A stretch of DNA of 64,000 bases from Telmatospirillum siberiense. GTDB lineage: Bacteria > Pseudomonadota > Alphaproteobacteria > Rhodospirillales > Magnetospirillaceae. A program made the position numbers and the translations under genes. The notes beneath the pieces were generated by a model. It did no database searches, was not told the DNA's origin, and saw nothing but the letters and a program-made list of their open reading frames with translations. This document shows positions 46,967-56,600 of the stretch, in pieces (position 1 is the stretch's first letter; each line of letters begins with the position of its first letter). The stretch spans positions 16,826 to 80,825 of the forward strand of contig NZ_PIUM01000031.1 of NCBI RefSeq assembly GCF_002845745.1, read 5' to 3'.

Positions 46967-49204
46967 CTAGAAGCGCGCGACGGTCTGGATGCCCAGGCTG
47001 CGTCCCTCCGCCGGATAGCACAGCGCCGAACCCTGCGGATAGGCGCCGGACAGGGAGGGCGATGTGATGCTGGTGAAGGTGACGATGTTCTGGCAGTAGT
47101 TCTGGTTCAGCAGATTCTTGCCGAAGATGGAAACGGAATAGGCTCCGTCCTTCAGGTGCCAGGTGATCCTGGCATCCACCAGATTGATCGGCTTTTGCAC
47201 CGTGACCGGGAGGTTGAGTTGGCTGAAGTGGACCTCCGAACGATAGTTGGAGCCGAGGTAGAGATCGATTCTCTGATCCTCGGGGAGCAATTTCGGCAGG
47301 CGTAGTTCGTAATCGCCCGAGGTGGACAGGGTCCAGGTGGGCGCGCCGATCAGCGTGTTGCCGGATGCGTCGTAGACTTGACTGCCCAGGCTGGAGATGT
47401 AGGAGTCGTAGGTGGCATGGAGGTAGGAGCCGGAGAACCGCAGTGTCAGTGGGTCGGTCGGGCGAGCCTGGATCTCCAGTTCCGCTCCGTAGGGCGAGGC
47501 CGATGCCGCATTTTGAATGGTGCTGAGGCCGTTTTTGTAGGTCGCCACCTGCAGATTCGTGTAGTCGTACCAGAAGAGGGACGCATTGACCTGCAGTTTG
47601 CGGTCGAGGAACGATGACTTCTGACCGATTTCGTACGCCCAGATCTTTTCGTTGGCGTATGGCGAGGCGAATTTCCGCTGGGCCGAGATGATGTCGTTGA
47701 CGCCGGCGCCGCCCGATTTGAAGCCGTTGGTGACGGAGGCGTAGACCATGGAATTGTCCGCCACCTTGTATTGGGCGATGAAACGCGGCGTTGCCGAATG
47801 ATAGCTGGCGCTGTCGTGCTGGAAGACCGCCAGGGCGGTGGTTCCCTTGCCGAGCGCGCTGTATCCGGCGGCCACGCCATTGATCAGGATGAAATTGCGG
47901 TCGATGTCCTTGTCTTCCCATGAATAGCGAATACCCGCTCCCAGCGAGAAGCGGTCCGTGACGTGATATGTGCCATCGGCGAAGCCCGCGTAGGCGGTGG
48001 TGTCGGCGCCTTCGTTGGGGAACAGTTGGGTGGCCGGTGCGCCGGTTCCGGCGTAGCGGTTCATCGCCGTGGTGTATTTCACGTTCTCATGGAAGAAATA
48101 GGATCCGACGACCCAATCGAGATCGTGCTTTCCTTCCGAATTCAGACGGAATTCTTGGGATTCCTGGGACTGATAGGTGCGGATGAGCGTTTCCGAGACG
48201 TTGACGGACGTGCCGTCGGTGTTGAGCAGAAAATCCTGATCGATATTGTGGTACCCGGTGATGGAGTTGAGGCTCACGTCATCGAATTCATATTTCGTCT
48301 TCACCGAAAAACCACCGGACTCCGTGTTGTTCCGGGTGGCCGCGTTGTTCGACGTCGCGTGGAAGTCGCTTGAGGTGACGGCGCCGGCCACCTGTGCGAC
48401 GCCGGAGCCGTCGAGCGGCCGGAGCGTCTGGTTCCCCTGACGCTGGCTGACGTAGTCGGAGGTGAACTGGACGCTGAGCGGGCCGCCCACCGGCTTGTAG
48501 TCGGCCAGGGCGCGTATGGCGCTGACATTGTCCTGGTCCGACGCCTTGGTTCCCCGCGAGTCGGTGTTTTTGTTGTAGCCGTCGTCGCTGGCACCGCGCA
48601 CGGCCAGCCTCAAGGCCAGGGTATCGGTGACCGGACCGCTGAAGGCGGCCTTGAAATCCGTGCGATTGAACGAGCCGTAGGTGAAGTCGGCATATCCTTC
48701 CGGCGTGAAGGTGGGGCGGGCCGAATAGATGTTTATGGCGCCGGCCGTGGCATTCCGTCCGTAAAGAGTTCCCTGCGGGCCGCGCAGCACCTCGACGCGT
48801 TCCACGTCGAAGAAGTCAAGGAGCGGCGAAGACGGGCGGGCGAGATAGACGTCGTCGACGTTCACCGCGACCGCGCTGCTGGTCGAGGGGGTTGCGCCGC
48901 TATTGCCGACGCCGCGGATATAGATGCCGGCGTTGCCCGACGAGGTGTTGATCGTGGTGCTCGGCGTATAGGTGTAAAGATCCGTCAGCCCCTTGATGTC
49001 GGCCTTTTCCAGCGTCGCATTGTCGATGACGCTCAAGGAGATCGGCGTGTCCGACGCTTTTTCCGCGCGGCGCTGGGCGGTGACGACGACATCCGGAATT
49101 TCCCCCGCGTTGTCGTCCGCCAAAGCCGTCTGCAGGACGCTCGTGGCGACACCCAACCCCAGAACCACGCGCAGGGAAAAGGAATTCCTTGGTTTCAGTA
49201 ACAT
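46967..49204 (-). CDS. TonB-dependent receptor, unit 2
   Basis: A 745-residue receptor with a signal peptide (SLRVVLGLGVATSVLQTALA), TonB-box-like PDVVVTAQRR, plug motifs (TPISLSVID, IYIRGVGNSG, VDDVYLARPSS, VERVEVLRGPQGTLYGRNAT) and a barrel ending in Phe (VARF). It is the first gene of a run on one strand that continues with enzymes and an ABC importer to 35038. A GntR/FCD regulator is divergent. The substrate is unknown; outer-membrane import of a bulky or scarce organic compound is the usual role. Confidence 0.93.
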   Translation of the reverse strand: MLLKPRNSFSLRVVLGLGVATSVLQTALADDNAGEIPDVVVTAQRRAEKASDTPISLSVIDNATLEKADIKGLTDLYTYTPSTTINTSSGNAGIYIRGVGNSGATPSTSSAVAVNVDDVYLARPSSPLLDFFDVERVEVLRGPQGTLYGRNATAGAINIYSARPTFTPEGYADFTYGSFNRTDFKAAFSGPVTDTLALRLAVRGASDDGYNKNTDSRGTKASDQDNVSAIRALADYKPVGGPLSVQFTSDYVSQRQGNQTLRPLDGSGVAQVAGAVTSSDFHATSNNAATRNNTESGGFSVKTKYEFDDVSLNSITGYHNIDQDFLLNTDGTSVNVSETLIRTYQSQESQEFRLNSEGKHDLDWVVGSYFFHENVKYTTAMNRYAGTGAPATQLFPNEGADTTAYAGFADGTYHVTDRFSLGAGIRYSWEDKDIDRNFILINGVAAGYSALGKGTTALAVFQHDSASYHSATPRFIAQYKVADNSMVYASVTNGFKSGGAGVNDIISAQRKFASPYANEKIWAYEIGQKSSFLDRKLQVNASLFWYDYTNLQVATYKNGLSTIQNAASASPYGAELEIQARPTDPLTLRFSGSYLHATYDSYISSLGSQVYDASGNTLIGAPTWTLSTSGDYELRLPKLLPEDQRIDLYLGSNYRSEVHFSQLNLPVTVQKPINLVDARITWHLKDGAYSVSIFGKNLLNQNYCQNIVTFTSITSPSLSGAYPQGSALCYPAEGRSLGIQTVARF

Positions 49205-49270
49205 GGCCTACCCCTCTGATCCGCACCCACATTTTACGGAGTTTCTGCGTGCTATATGTCACAATGTCTA

Positions 49271-49314
49271 TGTACTAAGTGTACTAATTAAGGCCGACGC
49301 CTCATGACATGTCA
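49271..49314. promoter_or_regulatory. Direct repeat and palindrome in the GntR/TBDR2 divergent region
   Basis: TGTACTAA occurs twice, 9 bp apart (49271-49278 and 49280-49287), and the perfect palindrome TGACATGTCA follows at 49305-49314. Both lie 67-110 bp upstream of the TBDR2 start in the 302-bp gap that also serves the GntR gene. GntR/FCD proteins bind short dyads of this size, so these are candidate operators. The right part of the gap, 49330-49506, may encode extra N-terminal residues of the regulator. Confidence 0.45.
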
Positions 49315-49506
49315 ATACGAATAATCTGAGATGTCAGTTGTTGAAAATGGGATTTCAGCGGCGGCCCTGTGATGGTGCACTTTGCCGAAAATGCTGTTAT
49401 AAAAAGAAAAATTGGGATGTTTGGGGAGCTTCGAGTGCCGATCGATCAACAAAAAATAATCAGCGAGCCGTTCGGCGGCGGGCGGAGAAAGATCCGTGGG
49501 GGCGCC

Positions 49507-50217
49507 ATGGGGGAGGCTGGGCTCTCCGATGATGGACAGGTTCTGGAACTCAGTGAGCGCGCCTATCGGATCATCTATGGCGAGATCATCCGCTGTAACA
49601 TCTTTCCCGGCGCCACGGTCAGCGAAGCGCAGTTATGCGATGCCTATGGCCTGAGCCGAAGCCCGGTGCGCCGGGCCCTGACCCTGCTGACGCATGACGG
49701 GCTGCTGAAACCGATTCCCCGCTCCGGTTACCGGATCGCCAATCTTACCCTGGAGGGCATCCGGCAGATTTTCGACATGCGGGCGGCGCTGGAAGGTGTC
49801 GCCGTGCGGGCCGCCATGGGGCGGTTTCCTTTCGACGACCTGCGGGTTCTCAACAAAGCGCAGGTGGAGGCCTCGCATGCCGAGAATTTCCGTCTGGCGA
49901 TCGAGCTGCATGAGAAGCTCCACGGGCTGATCTACAAGGCGAGCCAGAATCCCGTCCTGGAAAGAATGGCTTGGCATCTTCTCGGTCAGACCACGCGTGT
50001 CTATTTCCTGGTCGGCAAGGTGGGGCGTCACGTCGTCACGCTGAAAGATGCGAGCGAAGACGCCCACGAACAGCTGTTCCGTATTTTCGAGGCCGGAAAT
50101 GAAGCTGAGGCCGCCAACGCGGCCGACCGGCACATCCGGCAAAGCCAGCAGGCTTTGATCGATGCTCTTTTGAACAGCTCCCATTTCAATAAAATGGATA
50201 TCATTATCGATAGATAA
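49507..50217 (+). CDS. GntR-family regulator with FCD domain
   Basis: From ATG 49507 the protein has 236 residues: a GntR winged helix (ERAYRIIYGEIIRCNIFPGATVSEAQLCDAYGLSRSPVRRAL, shown only in part by its SRSPVRRAL recognition helix) and an all-helical FCD effector domain from about residue 85 (FDMRAALEGVAVRAA, FRLAIELHEKLHGLIYKAS). The family senses small organic acids and usually represses the divergent operon, here unit 2. The frame is open to 49369 with ATGs at 49369 and 49417; the extra residues are not GntR-like. GGGGGC precedes the chosen ATG. Confidence 0.88.
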   Translation: MGEAGLSDDGQVLELSERAYRIIYGEIIRCNIFPGATVSEAQLCDAYGLSRSPVRRALTLLTHDGLLKPIPRSGYRIANLTLEGIRQIFDMRAALEGVAVRAAMGRFPFDDLRVLNKAQVEASHAENFRLAIELHEKLHGLIYKASQNPVLERMAWHLLGQTTRVYFLVGKVGRHVVTLKDASEDAHEQLFRIFEAGNEAEAANAADRHIRQSQQALIDALLNSSHFNKMDIIIDR

Positions 50218-50267
50218 TTTATTGCCGGGTTCGCTTCCGCCCCATTCCAATCGGCTTCCCGCATCCC

Positions 50268-51023
50268 TCAAGCCAAATCCGATCCTTCCGGAAGTCCGAT
50301 GCGATTGGAAATGGTGCGGGCAGAGGCGATGAGCAGCGGCGCGAACTTTTCTATGGCGGATACCGGCGTGCGGAAGGATGGGGCCGAAACACTGAGGATC
50401 GCCGCCACATCATCGTCCGGCCCCCAGACGGGGGTGGCCACGCAAGAAACGTTTTCCTTCCATTCGCCGACCCCGTAGCCCTGGGCTCGGATCTTTTCCA
50501 GTTCGCGTTCCAGTCTGGCGGGGCTGAGAGCGGTTCTGGATTGGTCGCGGAGCATGCTTTCCATCGCGGCCTCGACCACATCCGTCGAGGAATATGCGAG
50601 CATGACCATGCCGCGGGTGCAGCAGTAGGCGGCGGCAAATCCGTTGAGCGGGGTGAAATAGCGGGTGGCCTGGGGGCTGTCGCGCTTTTCGATATTGATC
50701 ATATCGCCTCCCACCAAGACCGATAATTGGGCGGCCTCGCCGGTATGGGTGGCCAGTTCGGCCAGCACGTCGAACGCCGCCCCGCGAATGTTGAGGCGGG
50801 CGATGGCAAGGGTTCCCAGGACCCACATCTTCAAGGCTGGCCGATAATAACCGCGGTCCTCATCCTGCTCGACGAATCCACAGGTGGTCAGGGTCTGCAG
50901 CAGTCTGTGGACATTGCTCTTCCCCATGTCGAGCTTGCGGGCGATCTCGCTCACTCCGCAGGGTTTTGGTGCTCGTGCCAGCAATTCCAGGACCGCCAGT
51001 CCTTTTGCGAAACTCTTGTCCAC
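50268..51023 (-). CDS. IclR-family regulator, divergent to unit 3
   Basis: A 251-residue IclR protein from GTG 51023, which has GGAGAGG at a good distance. The N-terminal HTH reads AVLELLARAPKPCGVSEIARKLDMGKS and VHRLLQTLTTCGFVEQDED, followed by the effector-binding domain with KRDSPQATRYFTPLNGFAAAYC and the C-terminal helix region. IclR proteins commonly bind aromatic or sugar-derived acids. It is transcribed away from TBDR3 across a 357-bp AT-rich region, and it converges on the GntR gene at its other end. Confidence 0.91.
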   Translation of the reverse strand: MDKSFAKGLAVLELLARAPKPCGVSEIARKLDMGKSNVHRLLQTLTTCGFVEQDEDRGYYRPALKMWVLGTLAIARLNIRGAAFDVLAELATHTGEAAQLSVLVGGDMINIEKRDSPQATRYFTPLNGFAAAYCCTRGMVMLAYSSTDVVEAAMESMLRDQSRTALSPARLERELEKIRAQGYGVGEWKENVSCVATPVWGPDDDVAAILSVSAPSFRTPVSAIEKFAPLLIASARTISNRIGLPEGSDLA

Positions 51024-51119
51024 GAAATCCTCTCCTTTCCGAAAACGCTTAAAAGCGGGTTGTTTCCCCGGCTCGCCGTTCGATCCGCGGGAGGGATGGG
51101 CGGCGTGCCGTAAATACAC

Positions 51120-51380
51120 TTATTCACCGTTAAAATAAATACAGTTTATTGGGTGAGTAGACTATTGACTCCCCGGAACCGGGCTGCCACTATTCTGCAT
51201 TATAAACCGATATTCCACAATATGGAACATTATAAAATTTATGTTTGGCGTGTTGCTGAGTTTGTGAATTTTTAAATGAATATATTTCATATACAATTTA
51301 ATTTTATGTGAAATTATATAAACTTATATTATTAATAATAATCTATACGTTCTAATCTGTGATTTTATGTGGGGTGTATC
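51120..51380. promoter_or_regulatory. AT-rich control region of unit 3 with palindrome and direct repeats
   Basis: The block is strongly AT-rich, especially 51225-51370. It holds the perfect dyad TTCCACAATATGGAA (51213-51227), of a size and spacing suited to IclR dimers, flanked by direct repeats CATTATAAA at 51198-51206 and 51228-51236, 30 bp apart. TBDR3 begins at 51381. The AT-rich composition continues into the codons of its signal peptide. No gene is seen in 51024-51380. Confidence 0.5.
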
Positions 51381-53786
51381 ATGGGATTTTGGAGAATTTT
51401 TCTTAGATCAACATTTTTTGTTTCATCTTATACTTCTATTTATGGGGTGGCATGCGCCGATCAGGCAGACGGCGGCGGCATCGATACGGTGACAATCACC
51501 GCGACCCATTCCCGCGATACGACCGTCATCAACAGCACCTCTCCCATTCAGGTCATCGATGGCGACGAACTGCGCAGCACGGGTGCCGGCTCGGTCGCCC
51601 AGGCGCTTCAATATCTGGTGCCGTCGTTCAACTTCCCTCAAAGCGAATCGAACGCCCGCATCGTGCCGACCGGGGCCTCCCTGCGTGGCTTGGCGCCTGA
51701 TGACACGCTTGTCCTGGTCGACGGCAAAAGGCGCACCGAAAATGCCGTGGTCAAGAACTCCACGGGTATTTTTCACGGGTCTATGGCGGTGGACCTGAAT
51801 GTCATCCCGACCAGCGCCATCGAACGCATCGAAGTTTTGACCGACGGCGCCTCGTCGCAATATGGCGCGGATGCGGTCGCCGGTGTGGTGAACGTCATCC
51901 TCAAGAAGGAAAGCAAGGGGGGCGGGGCTTCGGCCACTTATGGGGTTTACACCGACAAGGGCGAGCAATCGGCCAATCTGAACACCTGGAAAGGGGTGGC
52001 CCTGTCGGGCAATGGTTTCCTGACGCTCAGCGCCGATACCAACTACGCCGATTACACCGACCGCGGTCAGGCTGATATGCGCCAGTTCTATTTTAGCGGT
52101 GATTCCCGGGAGGCGACGGCCAATCGGACCATCGGCAAGGATGGAAGTCCCCGCCTCAAGAATGCCGCCCTGCTCGCCAATGGTGGTTTCGACGTCAATG
52201 ACGTCGCCTCGGTCTATTTCCAAGCCAACTACGCCCTGGCGGACATCTGGGCCAATTACGGCGTTCTGCGCCCTCAGGACAACAACAATGTCCGCTCCAT
52301 CTTTCCCGACGGTGCGGGCATCGTGCAGGAAAGCAACAACGAAGACATTCACACGTTGAACGGTGTGAAGTTCGACCTTGGCGGCAACGGCACCGTCGAC
52401 GTCAACGTGCGCTACGGTCGCAGCCACGAAATCGAATACCGGCATAATACGTTGAACGCCACCCTCGGTGCGCTCAGCCCGACTAATCTTCGGATCGCGA
52501 CCCGCACCAACGAACAGACGGAAACCGGCGTCGACTATACGCGGGAAATACCCACGTCGTTTTTCGCCAAGCCGTCGACGCTGTCTTCCGGCATCGTTTT
52601 CCGGCACGAGGCCTACGACCTCGAAGCCGGTGAAACCGCCTCATGGATTAATGGCGGGGCGACGATCGTCGGCGGCTCGTCCAACGGCTTGCCCGCGCCC
52701 ATCGGTCCCGGAGTCCGTCCGGACGAGGCGGGAAGCTACTCCCGGAACGTTTACGGCGGTTATGCTGGGCTTGAAAACCATCTCACCGACGATTTGAAGC
52801 TCAATCTTTCGGGCCGGTCGGAAAATTATGACGATGTGGGGGTTGCCAATAGCGGCGGCGTCTCGGCTCGCTATCAGGTGGTGAAACCGGTGGCCATCCG
52901 CTCAAGCTTCGATTCGGGCTTTCGCGCACCGGCGCTGGGGCAGATCGGCATGGCGGGATCGACCTCGCAGCCGCAGACCAACGGCACGGTGCTTTATACC
53001 AGGACGGTGCCGACGAACAGTGGCATAGCCAAGGCCTTGGGCTTCGGCGATCTAAGGCCCGAAACGTCGAAGAACGCCTCGGTCGGGTTGGTCACCCAAC
53101 CCACGGAAAAGTCCCTCATCACGGTGGACGCCTATCAGATCTCCATCAAGGACCGGCTGGCGCCGACCGACAACATCAGCGGTACTGCGGTCAAGAACAT
53201 TCTGAACCAATACGGCTATTCGGGAATTTCGGTGGTCCGCGTCTTCACCAATGTTGGTGATCTCGATACCAGGGGTATCGACGTTGCGGGCAAGACCAAG
53301 GTCGATCTCGACAAACTGGGCAGTCTGACGCTGAACGCCGGATACAACGTCAATTGGAACGAGGTGACGAAAGTCAATGCCGCACCGGCTCAGCTCTCGG
53401 CCCTCGGGCTTACCCTCAATACCGATTCGGTGACCAAGCTTCTCAAGCACGGTTCCCCCCGCGACAAGCTTTTGCTGGGTGCCGACTGGCATTACGAGGA
53501 ATGGGGGATGAACGCCCAACTGGTCCGCTACGGCCGCGTCCTGGCGGTCAATCTCAACAATGTCGCGGCCCAGGATTATTGGCTGGATCCGCAGTGGGTC
53601 TTCAATCTCAACGGGTCCTACGAGCTGAGCCGCGGCCTCAAGATCACGCTGGGAGCGAGGAATCTTTTCGACACCTATCCGAACTCGGTGACGTTCGGAA
53701 CGGCCACCTATTCCAAATATGCGATCCAATCGCCGGACGGCTACAACGGCCGCCAAGTCTATCTGCGGCTCGACTATGTCTTCTAG
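51381..53786 (+). CDS. TonB-dependent receptor, unit 3
   Basis: A receptor of about 801 residues. After a short AT-rich signal region (IFLRSTFFVSSYTSIYGVACA), a TonB-box-like DTVTITATHS precedes the plug (PIQVIDGDELRSTGAGSVAQAL, RGLAPDDTLVLVDGKRR, IERIEVLTDGASSQYGADAV). The barrel ends with the aromatic DYVF. GGGGTG stands 6 bases before ATG 51381; ATG 51369 would add four residues. The next gene, 39 bp on, encodes an ABC permease, so receptor and importer probably serve one substrate. Siderophore-type and carbohydrate-type receptors of this plug style are both known. Confidence 0.92.
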   Translation: MGFWRIFLRSTFFVSSYTSIYGVACADQADGGGIDTVTITATHSRDTTVINSTSPIQVIDGDELRSTGAGSVAQALQYLVPSFNFPQSESNARIVPTGASLRGLAPDDTLVLVDGKRRTENAVVKNSTGIFHGSMAVDLNVIPTSAIERIEVLTDGASSQYGADAVAGVVNVILKKESKGGGASATYGVYTDKGEQSANLNTWKGVALSGNGFLTLSADTNYADYTDRGQADMRQFYFSGDSREATANRTIGKDGSPRLKNAALLANGGFDVNDVASVYFQANYALADIWANYGVLRPQDNNNVRSIFPDGAGIVQESNNEDIHTLNGVKFDLGGNGTVDVNVRYGRSHEIEYRHNTLNATLGALSPTNLRIATRTNEQTETGVDYTREIPTSFFAKPSTLSSGIVFRHEAYDLEAGETASWINGGATIVGGSSNGLPAPIGPGVRPDEAGSYSRNVYGGYAGLENHLTDDLKLNLSGRSENYDDVGVANSGGVSARYQVVKPVAIRSSFDSGFRAPALGQIGMAGSTSQPQTNGTVLYTRTVPTNSGIAKALGFGDLRPETSKNASVGLVTQPTEKSLITVDAYQISIKDRLAPTDNISGTAVKNILNQYGYSGISVVRVFTNVGDLDTRGIDVAGKTKVDLDKLGSLTLNAGYNVNWNEVTKVNAAPAQLSALGLTLNTDSVTKLLKHGSPRDKLLLGADWHYEEWGMNAQLVRYGRVLAVNLNNVAAQDYWLDPQWVFNLNGSYELSRGLKITLGARNLFDTYPNSVTFGTATYSKYAIQSPDGYNGRQVYLRLDYVF

Positions 53787-53825
53787 GTTTTTTCGGCGTC
53801 AGTCACCCGAAAGGATGCCCCTGTC

Positions 53826-55541
53826 GTGAGAAGCATTTCGATCCCTCCGTCTCTCGGCAGGCTTCTCAGGCAGGGGCCTGAACCCGGGGTGGCCTGGCTG
53901 ATGGTGGTGCTGGCCGCGCTTACCCTGGGGCCGCTCGGCATGCTGTTCTACGGCAGCCTGCATACCACCCGCCCGGGACTGCCCGGCGGCTTCAATCTCG
54001 ACGGCTACCGGGCGGTTCTCAGTCTGGACAACGCACAGCTGCTGTTCGAGACGTTCCGGATCGCCGCCACCAATACCACCATCTCGCTGGCCTTCGCGAC
54101 GGTGCTGGCTTGGCTGGTGGCGCGGACGGACGTCCCCGGCCGCAGGGCCCTCGAAGTTCTGATCACGTTTCCCATCTTCATTCCGCCCATTCTGACTTCC
54201 ACCGTCTGGGGCATGCTGGCCAATCCTTCGGTTGGAATCCTAAACGTCGCGTGGCAGACGCTGACCGGCGACGCCGATCCACTGCTCGACATTTATTCCT
54301 ATGCCGGCGTCATCTGGCTGATGGTCCAAATGTCGACGGCCTTTCTGTTCATGCTGCTGGTTGACGTCTTCCGTGCCATGGATCCGTCATTGGAGGACGC
54401 CAGCCGGCTCGCCGGCGCCAGGCCCTACCAGACGTTTTTCCGGATCACGCTGGGAATGATGCTGCCTGCTCTTTCGAGCTGCTTCCTGCTTAGCCTCATC
54501 AGGGGCATGGAGGCCTTCGAGCCGGCCCTGCTTTACGGCTCCCAGGCCGGTATCCGCATGCTGGCGACGCAAATCTATCTTTCAGTGACCCAGGAGGAAA
54601 ACCCCAGCTATCAGTATCCCACGGCATTGAGCTTCACGATGATCGTCTTGATGTTCCTCCTGGTCCTCGTCCAATGGCGTATCCTGAAGGGGCGGCGTTT
54701 CCAGACCGTTACCGGCAAGGGTTACACGCCGCGGACGGTGGTCCTCGGGCGCTGGCGCTGGCTGGCCTTTCTTCCGTGCGCCTTTTTCGTGGTTTGTGCC
54801 GTCATTCTGCCGGTTCTGCAGCTCATCTCCGGATCCTTCTTCGAATATTTCGGCATCTACCGCTGGGACATGCTGACCCTTGAGCACTATCGCGAGGTAC
54901 TGACCAACCCCTCGATCCGGCGCTCCTTTATCAACACCTTGGTTCTGGCGGTGGGTGGGGCCGTCTCGACGATGGCCCTGGGAAGCGTCGTCGCCTATGC
55001 CACCATGCGGACGAGGGTTCGGGGCCGCCGTCTGCTGGAATTCCTGGCGTGGCTTCCCTGGATGATGCCGGGCATGGTCATGGCGGTGGGATTTCTGTGG
55101 GTTTTCGCCCTGCTTCCTCCGGGCATCCCCCTCTACGGCACGATCGGTGCCATGCTGATCGCCGACGTGGCTCTGTGCATGCCGGTCTCGGTCCGTGTCA
55201 TGTCGTCCGCCTATGCGCAGATTTCCGGCGATCTCGAGGAGTGCTCCCGGGTGGCCGGCGCTTCGTGGCTACAGACGCAGTGGCATATCACCCTGGCCCT
55301 GGTCTGGCCGTCCCTTTCCGTCGGCTGGCTGTTGGTGTTCTTTGGAATCCTGAGGGAGATGAGCGCCGCGATCCTGCTCTACTCGGCGGGATCCGAGACT
55401 TTTTCGATCACCTTGTACCGCCTTTGGAATGACGGTCGGATAGAGCAGGTCAGCGTCATCGGCCTGTTTCTCCTGCTATTGGTCGTCCTCATGCGCTGGG
55501 CGCATCACCGTTTTCTCAACAGAGGGGTAAGGCCGGTATGA
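53826..55541 (+). CDS. Fused double-domain ABC permease (FbpB/thiamine type)
   Basis: A 571-residue inner-membrane protein made of two homologous permease halves of about six helices each. Both have the cytoplasmic EAA-type loop: LEDASRLAGARPYQTFFRITLG in the first half and LEECSRVAGASWLQTQWHITLA in the second. This architecture belongs to importers of ferric iron, thiamine, spermidine-like or phosphonate-type solutes. The GTG at 53826 is the likely start. Its stop overlaps the binding-protein ATG as ATGA. Confidence 0.92.
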   Translation: MRSISIPPSLGRLLRQGPEPGVAWLMVVLAALTLGPLGMLFYGSLHTTRPGLPGGFNLDGYRAVLSLDNAQLLFETFRIAATNTTISLAFATVLAWLVARTDVPGRRALEVLITFPIFIPPILTSTVWGMLANPSVGILNVAWQTLTGDADPLLDIYSYAGVIWLMVQMSTAFLFMLLVDVFRAMDPSLEDASRLAGARPYQTFFRITLGMMLPALSSCFLLSLIRGMEAFEPALLYGSQAGIRMLATQIYLSVTQEENPSYQYPTALSFTMIVLMFLLVLVQWRILKGRRFQTVTGKGYTPRTVVLGRWRWLAFLPCAFFVVCAVILPVLQLISGSFFEYFGIYRWDMLTLEHYREVLTNPSIRRSFINTLVLAVGGAVSTMALGSVVAYATMRTRVRGRRLLEFLAWLPWMMPGMVMAVGFLWVFALLPPGIPLYGTIGAMLIADVALCMPVSVRVMSSAYAQISGDLEECSRVAGASWLQTQWHITLALVWPSLSVGWLLVFFGILREMSAAILLYSAGSETFSITLYRLWNDGRIEQVSVIGLFLLLLVVLMRWAHHRFLNRGVRPV

Positions 55542-56584
55542 TCATCTATTCCGCTTCATCCGCGCGGGCTTTGTTCGCCGCCGCTGCGATCCTGTCGGCC
55601 CTGTTCGCCTCCCTGTCCGTCCAGGCCCGGGACGACGTTTGGGAAAAACTGGAGGCCAGGGCCAAGAGCGAAGGGGCGGTCGCCGTCTATTCGACGTCCA
55701 GCGGCGGCGGCGGTCAATTCCTGTTCGACGAATTCGAGCGTCAATACGGTATCCGGGTTGACCATGTCGGTGGACGCGGAAATGAATTCCCCGAGCGCAT
55801 CCGCACCGAGCAGATCTCCGGTCGCTTCCATGGGGACGTCACCATCAATGGGGCCGGCAGCATCGCCACCCATCAGCGTGACGGCAATCTCGAGCCCCAC
55901 GGGCCGCTACCCAACCTGTCCCTGGTCCGCCCCGAGATCCCGGTCGACGAGAACGCCGTTCCCGTCCGCTTCGCCCAATGGGGATTGCTGATCAATACCC
56001 GTCGGGTCGCTCCCGGGGCCGAACCGACGAGCTGGCTCGACCTGCTCGATTCGAAATGGCGCAAAAGGATCGGTCTCGACGATCCCAGGGTGCCCAGTTC
56101 CGGCTCGGCTCGTTTCGGCGCCATGATCGAGAATTACGGTCGCGACTACGAGGAACGGCTGCGCGGGCTGGAGCCGATCGTCACCATGGATCTGGGAGGG
56201 CTCCGGCGGCGTCTGTTGCTGGGCGAGATCTCGATCATCATCGACAATCCGCGGTTCTATGTGGACGAGTTGAAGAAAGGCGGGCGCCTGCCGATCAAAT
56301 ACATCGTTCCCAGGGAGGGGGCGCTGAATGCGCGCTTCGATGCGGCCGTCCTGCGCAATCCCCCCCATCCCAATGCCGCCAGGCTGTTCCTCAATTTCCT
56401 GCTCAGCCCGACCGCCCAGCGGCTTATCGAGGCCGACGGCAATGCTCCCGTCACAAAGGTGGACTCGCCCGACATGCCGCCCGAGGTGCGGCAGTTGCTC
56501 GAAGCGCCCCGCCTGCTCATGGCGCCCGACGAAAAATCGGCGGGAAACCTGAAGCTCGCTCAGGAAATTTACGGAAAACTCTGA
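55538..56584 (+). CDS. Fbp-type extracellular solute-binding protein
   Basis: A 348-residue periplasmic protein with a Sec signal (ALFAAAAILSALFASLSVQA). The fold is the Fe3+/thiamine/2-aminoethylphosphonate-binding group: AKSEGAVAVYSTSS, LFDEFERQYGIRVDHVGGRG, FAQWGLLINTRR, SWLDLLDSKWRKRIGLDDPR and LFLNFLLSPTAQRLIEADG. The double Tyr pair typical of ferric-binding FbpA is not evident, and the associated enzymes argue for an organic ligand. It is followed 16 bp later by a dehydrogenase gene. Confidence 0.9.
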   Translation: MIIYSASSARALFAAAAILSALFASLSVQARDDVWEKLEARAKSEGAVAVYSTSSGGGGQFLFDEFERQYGIRVDHVGGRGNEFPERIRTEQISGRFHGDVTINGAGSIATHQRDGNLEPHGPLPNLSLVRPEIPVDENAVPVRFAQWGLLINTRRVAPGAEPTSWLDLLDSKWRKRIGLDDPRVPSSGSARFGAMIENYGRDYEERLRGLEPIVTMDLGGLRRRLLLGEISIIIDNPRFYVDELKKGGRLPIKYIVPREGALNARFDAAVLRNPPHPNAARLFLNFLLSPTAQRLIEADGNAPVTKVDSPDMPPEVRQLLEAPRLLMAPDEKSAGNLKLAQEIYGKL

Positions 56585-56600
56585 AGGGATAGGTCTTTCG

